NCBI GenBank assembly: GCA_964493015.1
Contig: CAZBLU010000003.1
Span: forward strand, 9,574 to 73,573
Source: Caldimicrobium sp964493015
GTDB lineage: Bacteria; Desulfobacterota; Thermodesulfobacteria; Thermodesulfobacteriales; Thermodesulfobacteriaceae
DNA: 64,000 nt
Direction: 5' to 3'
Below the pieces are notes generated by a model. The model made no database searches. It saw nothing but the letters and a program-made list of their open reading frames with translations, and was not told where the DNA came from. Of the stretch, positions 16,376-24,905 are shown in pieces. A program made the translations under genes and the position numbers. The first letter of the stretch is position 1. Every line of letters begins with the position of its first letter.

Positions 16376-17006
16376 TATTTTTGTTATTGGAGACATTCAC
16401 GGATGTTTCCGAGCCTTGGAAGCCATGTTGGAAAAATTACCTATAGCCTGGGGAGTAGATTATCTAATTTTTTTAGGAGATTATATTGATCGAGGGCCAG
16501 ATTCCAGAAGGGTATTAGAGACCCTTCTGGAACTTAAAAAACTATATCCTGAGAGGGTCTTTCCTCTTAAGGGAAACCACGAATGGATGTTTGAAAGATA
16601 TATGCAGGGTTTAGATGTAGAGGTCTTTCTTTACAATGGTGGTGGAGAAACTCTTAAAAATTATTTTGCAGGAGGGAAACTGCATATCCCTGAAGAGCAT
16701 GTTAAGTTTGTGCAAGAACTGCCTCTCTATTTAGAACTTGGTCCCTATTTGTTTGTGCATGCAGGTATTAATCCCCAAAAAAAGTTAGAAGAACAAACTG
16801 AGGATGACCTTCTTTGGATTAGACAGAGTTTTTATTTAGCCGAAAAGAAATTTGAAAAGGTGGTCATTTTTGGACATACTCCTTTCCCAGAGGTGTTTAT
16901 GCTTGAAGATAGGATTGGCTTAGATACAGGATGTGTCTATGGAGGGAAACTATCTGCCCTTAAGCTTCCAGAAAGGGAGATTTTTCAAGTCTATTGTGGG
17001 AGGTAA
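16347..17006 (+). CDS. PPP-family serine/threonine protein phosphatase-like metallophosphoesterase
   Basis: About 219 residues with the complete PPP metal/phosphate motif series: VIGDIHGCFRA, FLGDYIDRGPDSR, LKGNHEWMFE, LFVHAGI, FGHTPFP and GLDTGCVYGG. Such bacterial enzymes remove phosphate from proteins (PrpA/PphA type) or hydrolyse dinucleoside tetraphosphates (ApaH type); the size favours the former. An in-frame ATG at 16329 is possible, but the one at 16347 has a closer AAAGG. The gene begins inside the end of the radical SAM gene. Confidence 0.88.
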   Translation: MIEEPVSGTNIFVIGDIHGCFRALEAMLEKLPIAWGVDYLIFLGDYIDRGPDSRRVLETLLELKKLYPERVFPLKGNHEWMFERYMQGLDVEVFLYNGGGETLKNYFAGGKLHIPEEHVKFVQELPLYLELGPYLFVHAGINPQKKLEEQTEDDLLWIRQSFYLAEKKFEKVVIFGHTPFPEVFMLEDRIGLDTGCVYGGKLSALKLPEREIFQVYCGR

Positions 17007-17008
17007 TC

Positions 17009-17491
17009 ATGTCAGAGAAAAAGAAACTTTCCTGGAGAGAGATTGATAAATTAAAGGATGCAAGCGGTCTGGCTAAACTGCGAAGAAAGGTAGAAAAGAG
17101 AGAGGGAACTACCCCAACGGAAGATAAAAAACTAAAGGAAAGATACCTAAAGGAATTAGATAAACTCTTCCACAAACGAGATGTAGAAAAGGAAGAATGG
17201 CTAAAAAAACTCCATCAGGCTGTAGGTAAAAAGGACTTTCAAAAGATCGCCCTCCTTTTTTATGAAAAATTCGGACTTCCTGAAGAGGGAAGGGATCTCA
17301 TCCCTTTTTTTGATGTAGAAGTAAGAGAAATCGTCTTAGAGGTCTTGGAAAAGATAAGGGAAAACTTTGCTAAATTTTCTTTTACGGAAAAACAAGCAAT
17401 CTTAGCCAAGTTAAAGGCTATCAATCTCTCTACTAAAGACGAATTTTTAGCCTATAAAAGTGAAAAACTCCTCAAAGAATTAACTCTTTAA
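17009..17491 (+). CDS. Conserved-looking helical hypothetical protein
   Basis: 160 residues, unrecognised. The start MSEKKKLSWREIDKLKD is preferred because GGGAGGT lies five bases upstream. The protein is highly charged and helical throughout, with no signal peptide, membrane segment or Cys/His cluster. The C-terminal half (about 70-160) looks like a compact all-helical domain. Spacing of 2 bases both before and after (phosphatase upstream, Xer recombinase downstream) places it in the same transcript. I assign no function. Confidence 0.75.
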   Translation: MSEKKKLSWREIDKLKDASGLAKLRRKVEKREGTTPTEDKKLKERYLKELDKLFHKRDVEKEEWLKKLHQAVGKKDFQKIALLFYEKFGLPEEGRDLIPFFDVEVREIVLEVLEKIRENFAKFSFTEKQAILAKLKAINLSTKDEFLAYKSEKLLKELTL

Positions 17492-17493
17492 AG

Positions 17494-18393
17494 ATGACCT
17501 CTCACACACTGGTCCAGGAATTTCTTCTCTTTCTTCATGGACATAAAAATTATTCTCTCAATACCTTAAAGGCTTATGCTTCAGATTTAATAGATTTTCT
17601 AAATTTCTTGGAGAAAGAGTCTATAAACCTTGAGGATTTAGATATGCATCATCTAAGAGATTATCTTAATTACCTAAAGGAGAGGGGTTTTAATCCCTTT
17701 TCTATAGCGAGGAAACTCTCAAGCCTTAAAAATTTTCTCCATTTCCTCTCAGAAGAGAGGGGACTACCAGTGGATTTCTATCATCTTCTTGAAAGCCCAA
17801 AGCTTCCCAAACGGCTTCCCAAGGTCTTGAGTTTAGAAGAAATTGAAAGGCTTCTTCAGGCTCCAGATTTAAGTGATCCCCTCGGGTTTAGGGATAGAAC
17901 CATGCTTGAGCTTCTTTATGCTACAGGATTAAGGGTTTCTGAGCTTATAGCCCTTAGGTTAGAGAATCTTAATTTGAGTTTAGGGCTCCTAAGGGTAGTG
18001 GGAAAGGGAGGGAAAGAAAGGATTGTTCCTGTGGGAGAGGTAGCTTTAGAGTTTTTAGAGAGATATTTACAGGAGGTGAGGCCCCTTTTATTAGGCACAA
18101 AGAGCAAAGACTTTCTCTTCCTAAGCCGAAGGGGTGCCCCTTTAACCAGGCAAAGATGTTGGCAGCTAATCAAGGGATATGCCTTGCAAGCAGGGTTAGA
18201 TCCTTCCAAAATATCCCCTCACATCCTAAGACACTCCTTTGCTACTCATCTCTTGGAGGGAGGAGCTGATTTACGGGCTCTACAAGTTATGTTAGGGCAT
18301 TCCAGTCTAATTACCACGCAGATATATACCCATTTAGACTTTTCCAAGATAAAGAAGGCCTATGAAAAATTTCATCCCCGGGCAAGGGAATGA
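17494..18393 (+). CDS. xerC: Tyrosine recombinase XerC/XerD
   Basis: 299 residues, the standard Xer size. N-terminal SAM-like core-binding domain (1-95) and catalytic domain with Arg147 in YATGLRVSEL, GKGGKERIVPVG, HILRHSFATHLLEGG, MLGHSSLITTQIYTHL and nucleophile Tyr278. Xer proteins resolve chromosome dimers at dif. Whether this is XerC, XerD or a single XerH-type enzyme cannot be told from one gene. There is no adjacent integron or phage gene and the context is housekeeping, so a mobile-element integrase is unlikely. Overlaps the next gene by 4 bases. Confidence 0.93.
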   Translation: MTSHTLVQEFLLFLHGHKNYSLNTLKAYASDLIDFLNFLEKESINLEDLDMHHLRDYLNYLKERGFNPFSIARKLSSLKNFLHFLSEERGLPVDFYHLLESPKLPKRLPKVLSLEEIERLLQAPDLSDPLGFRDRTMLELLYATGLRVSELIALRLENLNLSLGLLRVVGKGGKERIVPVGEVALEFLERYLQEVRPLLLGTKSKDFLFLSRRGAPLTRQRCWQLIKGYALQAGLDPSKISPHILRHSFATHLLEGGADLRALQVMLGHSSLITTQIYTHLDFSKIKKAYEKFHPRARE

Positions 18394-19643
18394 AAACTTT
18401 GGACTATCCCTGGAGTAAATTTTCCCTAAGACTTAAAGTTCCAGAGAAAGTTTTTCTCTTTTTGGAGAAGGCTAAATCTTTGGCGAAAAGGTCAGGATTC
18501 TTTCTTTACCTTGCAGGTGGACCTGTAAGAGATGTCCTTTTAGGTAGAGAGGTCAAGGACTTAGATTTGGTGCTTCAGGGTAACTGGGAAGAGCTTTTGG
18601 CTAATCTTCTCAAAGAGACAGAGGCTATGGTCAAATTTAGGTCGCAGTTCCTCACTTACAAGATACTTTTTGCTGATGGATTTACCTTAGATCTGGTTAC
18701 GGCAAGAAAGGAGGTCTATAAAGAGCCAGCAAGTTTGCCTGAGGTCTCTCCAGGAACATACCTTGATGATATCATGAGGAGAGACTTTACCATCAATTCC
18801 CTTATCTATGGCCTTACTCCTCCCCAGGAAGAAAGAATAGTAGATTTACTTTCAGGAACTGAGGATCTCCAAAAGGGGCTCTTAAGACCATTACACATAA
18901 AATCCTTTGTGGAAGATCCTACAAGGGCTTTTAGAGGGGTGCGCTATAAAGTTAGGTTTTCTTTTCGTTATTCTGAGGATTTTTTTTTAGCCCTTACTGA
19001 GGGGGACAAGTTTTCCTCCTTCAAAAAGCTCTCTCCTTCCAGGCTTTCTCAGGAGTTAAAGCTCTTTGTCACTAAAGAACCCTTGGCTAATATTTCTCTA
19101 CTTTGTAGAGAGCTCCAAGAGGTTAAGCTCCTAAAGAGGGTTGATCTCCAAGTAAAAGAGATTGCTGAAGAGGATTTTATCTTGATGAAAAGAGCAAAAG
19201 AAGAACTTAAGGCCTCAGATTTTGAAAGATTTTTTCTCCTCTTTTTAGTGAAGATAGAGGAAAAGACCCTTAGACGGCTAAATTTTCCCGAAGAAGAGAT
19301 TAATAAAATGCTTGAATACTATAGAAAGTTTCAAGAAGGTTCCTTTCTCCAAGACCTTCCCCTTCTTGAAAAGGTTGAGTTTTTAGAAAGGATTCCTCCA
19401 TATTTTTTATTCCGCTTGGCTTTAGAGAAAAAAGGGAGAGAAATAGTGATGGCTTTTTGGGATAAGTGGAGGCATCTTAAGCCAGCTTTGAAGGGCAAAG
19501 ATCTATTAGCTATGGGTGTTAAGGAGGGGAAAAAAATAGGAGAGATTTTGAGAGAGATTAGAAGGGCTAAACTTGAGGGGAAGATCCACAGTTTAGAAGA
19601 GGAGAAAATCTTGGCTAAAAACTTGATTTTTCTGGAAGATTAA
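18390..19643 (+). CDS. cca: CCA tRNA nucleotidyltransferase / poly(A) polymerase family protein
   Basis: 417 residues of class II nucleotidyltransferase type. The head domain shows LYLAGGPVRDVLLGR and the metal-binding KDLDLV, then DIMRRDFTINSLIY and EDPTRAFRGVRYKVRF. The C-terminal half (about 220-417) is helical, as in tRNA-binding arms. CCA-adding, A-adding and poly(A) enzymes share these motifs and cannot be separated without a structure-based comparison. It starts in an ATGA overlap with the Xer stop. Confidence 0.9.
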   Translation: MKTLDYPWSKFSLRLKVPEKVFLFLEKAKSLAKRSGFFLYLAGGPVRDVLLGREVKDLDLVLQGNWEELLANLLKETEAMVKFRSQFLTYKILFADGFTLDLVTARKEVYKEPASLPEVSPGTYLDDIMRRDFTINSLIYGLTPPQEERIVDLLSGTEDLQKGLLRPLHIKSFVEDPTRAFRGVRYKVRFSFRYSEDFFLALTEGDKFSSFKKLSPSRLSQELKLFVTKEPLANISLLCRELQEVKLLKRVDLQVKEIAEEDFILMKRAKEELKASDFERFFLLFLVKIEEKTLRRLNFPEEEINKMLEYYRKFQEGSFLQDLPLLEKVEFLERIPPYFLFRLALEKKGREIVMAFWDKWRHLKPALKGKDLLAMGVKEGKKIGEILREIRRAKLEGKIHSLEEEKILAKNLIFLED

Positions 19644-19683
19644 GATAAATTAAAGAATATTCTTTAGCAAAAGAGGTTGTCTT

Positions 19684-21318
19684 ATGGAGAATTTTGCCGA
19701 AATTTTGGAGAACTATTTTCAAGAGAGGACTTATGAGGTAGGGGACCAAGTTGAGGGCCCTATTGTTAAAATTGGGAGAAACTATGCCCTTGTGGATATA
19801 GGCACCAAAAAGGAAGCTGCTCTACCTTTGGAGGAGCTTAAAGATCTTGAAGGGAATTTAATTTTTAATTTAGGTGATAGGGTAAGGGCTATTGTAGTCA
19901 AAAGGATTTCTCAAGAAGACCAGTTTTTACTCTCAACCCGCAAGATTTTAGAGGAAGAGGCCTTAAAAAGGCTAAAAGAGGCCTTTGAAAAAGGAGATCC
20001 TATTGAGGTAAAGCTTTCTAAACCTGTAAAGGGTGGCTATGAAGTTATTTATGAAGGTCTTATCAAGGGTTTTTTGCCTCAGTCTCAACTTTTAAGATCT
20101 CAAAGTAGCGAAGGTTCAGAGAGAATAAAGGTTCTCTTGCTAAAGTTAAATGAGAGGTCCTTTGTGGCCTCTCAACGGGCTTATCAGCAAAGGGAGAGAG
20201 AATTAAAACTAAAGGAGCTGGAGAGAAAAATTCAGGAAGGAGAGATATTAGAGGGTAAAGTTAAAGGTGCTGTAAAAGGTGGTTTTCTCCTTGATTTTGA
20301 TGGGCTTATCACAGGCTTTTTGCCCCTATCTGAGGTTACAAGAAGGAGACTCCGATCTGGCGAGAGCTATTTAGCTGAAGGTGACCAGATAGCTGTGAAG
20401 GTTTTAGAGTGGGATCCCGAGAAAAGAAAATTAAAGGTAAGTCATAAGGTCCTTGAGCCTGATCCCTGGGAGAGGGTGGAAGATCGTTATGGGCCTGATC
20501 AGAGGGTTAAAGGGAGGGTAGTAAAGATAGAAAATTTTGGTGCCTTTGTGGAAATTGAGCCTGGCCTTGAAGGTCTTCTTCCGGCAAGCGAGATTTCCTG
20601 GAAAAAAGGCCTTAAACCTAAGGATATCTTACAAGAGGGAGATCTAATTGAGGCTATAATTACGGAGCTAAATCCCCAGGAAAGAAAACTAATTCTAAGT
20701 TTGAGGAGATTAGAAGAAAATCCCTGGGAGACTGTGGCCAAAGAGCTTAGGGTAGGGGATATCGTGGAGGGCCCTATTAAGACAGTAACTGATTTTGGGC
20801 TTTTTGTGGAAATCAGGGAGGGAGTGGATGGTTTTATTCATATTTCCCAAGTCTCCTGGGATAGGGTGGAGGATCTTAAATCACTTTTTAAGGTAGGAGA
20901 TTTAATAAAGGCTAAGGTAATAGAATTTAATCCTGAGACTAAAAGGTTAGCTCTGAGTATAAGGGAACTAAAGCCAAATCCCTGGATAGAATTTTCTCAG
21001 AGACACAAGGTAGGAGAAGAAATTGAAGGAGAGATAAAAAAAGAGGTGCCAGGTAAAGGATATTTACTAAGAATTGAGGAAGGGATTACGGGCTTTCTGC
21101 CCATGCGTGAATTAGCGGAGACGAGAAAAAGCAAAGCACTTAGAGAGGGAGAGAGGGTAAAGGGAATCATAATTACCTTAGATCCTGAGCGAAAAAGATT
21201 ATGGGTATCTGAAAAGGCTTATATCTTGAAAGAGGAAAAAGCTGAGGTTTTGGCCTATCAAGGAAAGGTTAGCCAGGAGTCCTCAAAAGGGCTCTCTAAG
21301 ATCAAAATAGAACTTTAA
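19684..21318 (+). CDS. rpsA: 30S ribosomal protein S1
   Basis: 544 residues made of six S1 RNA-binding domains, each beginning with a VGDxVxGxI-type strand: about 19-85, 100-165, 183-252, 270-340, 357-425 and 442-510. The best-formed repeats include KGRVVKIENFGAFVEIEPG and EGPIKTVTDFGLFVEI. The first two domains are more diverged, as in other S1 proteins, where they dock to the ribosome. S1 helps recruit structured mRNA. rpsA, sppA and an HU-type module in a row is a common order in related bacteria. Confidence 0.95.
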   Translation: MENFAEILENYFQERTYEVGDQVEGPIVKIGRNYALVDIGTKKEAALPLEELKDLEGNLIFNLGDRVRAIVVKRISQEDQFLLSTRKILEEEALKRLKEAFEKGDPIEVKLSKPVKGGYEVIYEGLIKGFLPQSQLLRSQSSEGSERIKVLLLKLNERSFVASQRAYQQRERELKLKELERKIQEGEILEGKVKGAVKGGFLLDFDGLITGFLPLSEVTRRRLRSGESYLAEGDQIAVKVLEWDPEKRKLKVSHKVLEPDPWERVEDRYGPDQRVKGRVVKIENFGAFVEIEPGLEGLLPASEISWKKGLKPKDILQEGDLIEAIITELNPQERKLILSLRRLEENPWETVAKELRVGDIVEGPIKTVTDFGLFVEIREGVDGFIHISQVSWDRVEDLKSLFKVGDLIKAKVIEFNPETKRLALSIRELKPNPWIEFSQRHKVGEEIEGEIKKEVPGKGYLLRIEEGITGFLPMRELAETRKSKALREGERVKGIIITLDPERKRLWVSEKAYILKEEKAEVLAYQGKVSQESSKGLSKIKIEL

Positions 21319-21326
21319 GTAAATAT

Positions 21327-22202
21327 ATGAAAAGACCTTGGCTTGTCTATGGGCTTGCCTTTGTGGGAGGATTAGTAGTTTTTATCCTTTTCCTGAGTTT
21401 ATTCTTTTCCTTTATTATAGCCCTGAAGGATAAAGGGTTTGGTAGACCTAAGATAGGAGTTCTTGAGATTAAGGGGGTCATCCTTGAGGCTGAGCCTTAT
21501 TTGTCACTACTTCGTGAATTAAGGGAAAGGAGGGATATTAAGGCCGTGGTTTTGCGAATAGATTCCCCTGGTGGGGCCATAGGCCCTGTGCAGGAGCTTT
21601 TTGAAGAGTTGAAGGTCCTTAAAAAATTTAAGCCACTTGTGGTGTCTATGGGGGGAGTTGCTGCTTCAGGAGGGCTTTATCTTGCTCTCCCAGGTCACAA
21701 AATCTTTGCTAATCCAGGGACTATCACGGGAAGCATCGGGGTCATGATCCAACTACCCAATTTAGAGAAACTTATGGAGAAGATAGGTGTCTCTACAGAG
21801 GTAATCAAAAGTGGTGAATTTAAAGATACTGGTTCTACCTTCAGAAGACTTTCCTCTGAAGAGAAAAGATATCTCCAGGAAAAGGTTAATTCTTTACATG
21901 AGCAGTTTGTGAGAGCAATTGTGGAGGAAAGAAGGCTATCTCCTGAGAAGGTGAGGGCTTTGGCCAATGGAAAGATTTACACAGGAGAAGAGGCTAAGAA
22001 GCTTGGTCTCGTTGATGAGTTAGGAAATCTCTCAAGGGCTCTGGAAGTTGCTCAAGAGATGGCAGGTCTCAAAAAAGCAGAGATTTATATGCTACCCCCC
22101 AAAAAGGGTCTTCTTACCAAGCTCTTTGAGGAAAAACTGGATCTTAATTCAAAATTAATTGACCCCTTTAATTTCAGGGCCCTCTATCTATTAAAAAATT
22201 AA
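21327..22202 (+). CDS. sppA: Signal peptide peptidase SppA (S49 family)
   Basis: 291-residue, short-form SppA. One N-terminal membrane helix (about 8-33) anchors a periplasmic protease. Nucleophile Ser114 sits in MGGVAASGGLYLA and general-base Lys166 in KSGEFKDTGS; the GTITGSIGVM strand is conserved. It degrades cleaved signal peptides or membrane protein fragments. It starts 8 bases after rpsA and ends 9 bases before the HU-Ppx/GppA fusion. Confidence 0.95.
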   Translation: MKRPWLVYGLAFVGGLVVFILFLSLFFSFIIALKDKGFGRPKIGVLEIKGVILEAEPYLSLLRELRERRDIKAVVLRIDSPGGAIGPVQELFEELKVLKKFKPLVVSMGGVAASGGLYLALPGHKIFANPGTITGSIGVMIQLPNLEKLMEKIGVSTEVIKSGEFKDTGSTFRRLSSEEKRYLQEKVNSLHEQFVRAIVEERRLSPEKVRALANGKIYTGEEAKKLGLVDELGNLSRALEVAQEMAGLKKAEIYMLPPKKGLLTKLFEEKLDLNSKLIDPFNFRALYLLKN

Positions 22203-22211
22203 TTTAATTTT

Positions 22212-23411
22212 ATGACTAAAAGAGAGTTAAGCGAAAAGCTTAAGGGACATTTTCCAGAGCTGGAAGATAAAGACTTAGCCTTTATTGTTGATCAGATCTT
22301 TGATATTTTAGCTCTCTCTCTTAAAAAAGGTATTACCATTGAGTTAAGAGATTTTGGGGTTTTTAAACTTTCCAAGGCCAAGTCCTATCTATTTAAGAAT
22401 CCTAAAAATCAACAAAACTATTATTTGAAAGGCAAGGTAAGGGCAGTTTTCCAAATGGGCAAAGAGTTGCGGGAGAGGCTAAATACCCCTTTCTTGGCTT
22501 CCTTTGATTTGGGCACACAAACCTTTAGGATGCTTTTGGGTAAATATGTGGGAGGAGAAATCTATTTTTTGCAAAGTTTCCGAGAAAATGTGCGTTTAGG
22601 GGAAGGACTTGTTGAGAGTGGAAAAATTTCCGAAGTGGCTATGGCAAGGGCTCTTGCTGCCCTTCAAAATCTAAAAGCCATCATGGATAAATTTGAGGTG
22701 AGAGACTACTATGCAGTAGGAACGGCCGTTTTCAGAAAGGCTGAGAATGCCTCTTTACTTTTAGAGCAAATAGAGGAGAAGTTTGGTTTAAAAGTAGAGG
22801 TTTTAACTCCCGAAAAGGAGGCAGAGCTTACCTTAGAAGGAATACTCTTTGGCTTGAAAAAGTTAGGGCTTCCTCTAAGGGACTTATTAATTGTTGATCT
22901 TGGTGGCGGGTCTACCGAGTTTATCTTTATCAGAGAGGGCAAGGTTGTGAAGATAATTAGTCTTGATATAGGGGTAGTGGCACTTAGAGATCTCTTCAAA
23001 CTGCGTTATCCTGTTACTAAGAAGACCTTACAATCTCTCAAAGAATATGTTAGAGATCAGCTTAAAGTCCTTCCCATGGAAAGATTTGAAAAAATAGTAA
23101 TAACAGGTGGATCAGCCAGTCTTTTAGGAAGTCTTGATTTGAAGTTAACAAAATACGATCCTCAAAGATTGCATGGACATAAGGTTAGTTTTGATAGACT
23201 TGAAAAGCACATTGCTAAGCTTAGTGATTTGACCTTGCCGAGGATTCGGAATGTCAAGGGGATGGAGGAGGGAAGAGAGGATATTGCTTTGCCAGGGTTA
23301 GTTGTTTATTCTGAGATCCTCAATAGATTTGGAGGAGAGGAATTAATTATTAGTGAATTCGGAATATTAGAGGCATCTTTACTTTCCTTGCTTAGGCAGT
23401 ATAATAAATAG
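22212..23411 (+). CDS. Fusion of an HU/IHF-type DNA-binding domain to a Ppx/GppA phosphatase
   Basis: One uninterrupted 399-residue frame. Residues 1-91 are an HU/IHF protein: helical dimer core, GITIELRDFGVF strand, a modified arm tip (FKNPKN) and the closing VFQMGKELRERLN. From residue 95 the chain becomes an exopolyphosphatase/GppA of the ASKHA fold: FDLGTQTFRMLLG, AVGTAVFRKAENA, VDLGGGSTEFIF (Asp229 on) and ITGGSASLLG. The linker is about four residues, and the C-terminal HD extension of long Ppx proteins is absent. Ppx/GppA enzymes hydrolyse polyphosphate or pppGpp. A separate HU/IHF gene next to sppA is usual, so joining of neighbouring genes is the likely origin (inference). Confidence 0.9.
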   Translation: MTKRELSEKLKGHFPELEDKDLAFIVDQIFDILALSLKKGITIELRDFGVFKLSKAKSYLFKNPKNQQNYYLKGKVRAVFQMGKELRERLNTPFLASFDLGTQTFRMLLGKYVGGEIYFLQSFRENVRLGEGLVESGKISEVAMARALAALQNLKAIMDKFEVRDYYAVGTAVFRKAENASLLLEQIEEKFGLKVEVLTPEKEAELTLEGILFGLKKLGLPLRDLLIVDLGGGSTEFIFIREGKVVKIISLDIGVVALRDLFKLRYPVTKKTLQSLKEYVRDQLKVLPMERFEKIVITGGSASLLGSLDLKLTKYDPQRLHGHKVSFDRLEKHIAKLSDLTLPRIRNVKGMEEGREDIALPGLVVYSEILNRFGGEELIISEFGILEASLLSLLRQYNK

Positions 23412-23435
23412 ATAAAAATTTTTCAAGGGGTTAAG

Positions 23436-24905
23436 ATGTTAGAAATAGTTGGTGAAGCTTATACATTTGATGATGTTTTACTTGTTCCAGCTTATTCTGA
23501 AGTCTTGCCTAAGGATGTAGATGTAACTACATATGTAACTCCCAAGATAAAGCTAAATATCCCTCTTATTTCAGCAGCTATGGATACGGTTACTGAGAGT
23601 GCTATGGCTATAGCTATGGCCAGAGAAGGGGGGCTTGGAGTTATTCATCGTAATATGCCAATAGAGTTACAAGTTAGGGAAGTTGAAAAGGTAAAAAAAT
23701 CGGAAAGTGGTATGATCTTTGACCCAGTAACTGTATCTCCTGAAACTCCTATTAGAAAGGTCCTAAAACTTATGGAGGAATATAAAATTTCTGGTATTCC
23801 TGTAGTGGAAGGGCCAGAAAAGAGGCTTGTAGGGATTGTGACTAACAGAGATTTGCGTTTTGAGACAGAGCTTGACAAACCTGTAAAGGAGGTAATGACC
23901 AAAGAGGGCCTGGTTACAGCAAAACCTGGTATCACCCTCGATGAGGCAGTAAAAATCCTTCATGCCCGAAGGATTGAAAAGCTTCTTATAGTGGATGACA
24001 ATTTTTGTCTTAAGGGTTTGATCACCATTAAGGATATTGAGAAGATCAAAAAATATCCCAACGCCTGTAAAGATGAATTGGGAAGATTGAGGGTTGGAGC
24101 TGCTATTGGAGTCGGTAAGGACAGATTAAGGCAGGCAGAAGCCTTACTTAAGGCAGGATGCGATATTCTTTTTATAGATTCTGCCCATGGGCATAGTAAG
24201 AATGTTATTGACACTATTAAGGAAATTAAGTATCATTTTCCTGAGTGCCAACTTGTGGCAGGAAATATTGCCACCGCTGAGGCTGCAGAGGCCTTGATTA
24301 AGGCTGGGGCTGATGGGATAAAAGTGGGCGTTGGTCCTGGGTCTATTTGTACTACAAGAATTGTAGCTGGAGCGGGTGTTCCTCAGCTTACGGCTATTCA
24401 TAATGTGGCGCAGGTTGCAGAAAAATATGGCATACCTGTTATTGCCGATGGTGGGATTCGTTTCTCAGGGGATATTACCAAGGCTATAGCGGCTGGAGCT
24501 CATGCAGTGATGATTGGCAATCTTTTTGCAGGAACAGAAGAGGCCCCAGGGGAAACTATTTTATATGAGGGAAGGACTTATAAAATTTATAGAGGAATGG
24601 GCTCTTTATCTGCCATGTTCAAGGGAGGCGCCAGAGAGCGCTATGGCTATGAAGCTGAGGATATCTCAAAGTTTGTTCCTGAAGGAGTGGAAGGTAGGGT
24701 GCCCTATAGAGGACCAGTGTCCAATATGATCTATCAACTTATTGGAGGTCTTCGCTCGGGAATGGGCTATTGTGGATGCAAAAATATCGCTGAATTAAGA
24801 AAGAAAGCTAAATTTATTAAAATAACACCAGCAGGTTACAGAGAAAGTCATGTTCATGATGTTACCATTTTACGGGAGGCACCAAATTATTGGGTAGGTA
24901 AGTAA
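23436..24905 (+). CDS. guaB: Inosine-5'-monophosphate dehydrogenase
   Basis: 489 residues, the normal length. It converts IMP to XMP, the committed step to GMP. The TIM barrel is interrupted by two CBS domains (about 93-210). The catalytic loop GPGSICTTRIVAG holds Cys305; the flap with YRGMGSLSAM and the closing SHVHDVTI are intact. AAGGGG precedes the ATG. Lying just behind a Ppx/GppA phosphatase, it puts guanine-nucleotide synthesis beside a possible pppGpp-consuming enzyme. Confidence 0.98.
   Translation: MLEIVGEAYTFDDVLLVPAYSEVLPKDVDVTTYVTPKIKLNIPLISAAMDTVTESAMAIAMAREGGLGVIHRNMPIELQVREVEKVKKSESGMIFDPVTVSPETPIRKVLKLMEEYKISGIPVVEGPEKRLVGIVTNRDLRFETELDKPVKEVMTKEGLVTAKPGITLDEAVKILHARRIEKLLIVDDNFCLKGLITIKDIEKIKKYPNACKDELGRLRVGAAIGVGKDRLRQAEALLKAGCDILFIDSAHGHSKNVIDTIKEIKYHFPECQLVAGNIATAEAAEALIKAGADGIKVGVGPGSICTTRIVAGAGVPQLTAIHNVAQVAEKYGIPVIADGGIRFSGDITKAIAAGAHAVMIGNLFAGTEEAPGETILYEGRTYKIYRGMGSLSAMFKGGARERYGYEAEDISKFVPEGVEGRVPYRGPVSNMIYQLIGGLRSGMGYCGCKNIAELRKKAKFIKITPAGYRESHVHDVTILREAPNYWVGK

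Noticed and set aside
17494..18393. Integrase of a mobile element
   Set aside because: Length and motifs are those of housekeeping Xer proteins, neighbours are core genes, and no attachment repeats, cargo or phage genes are seen.
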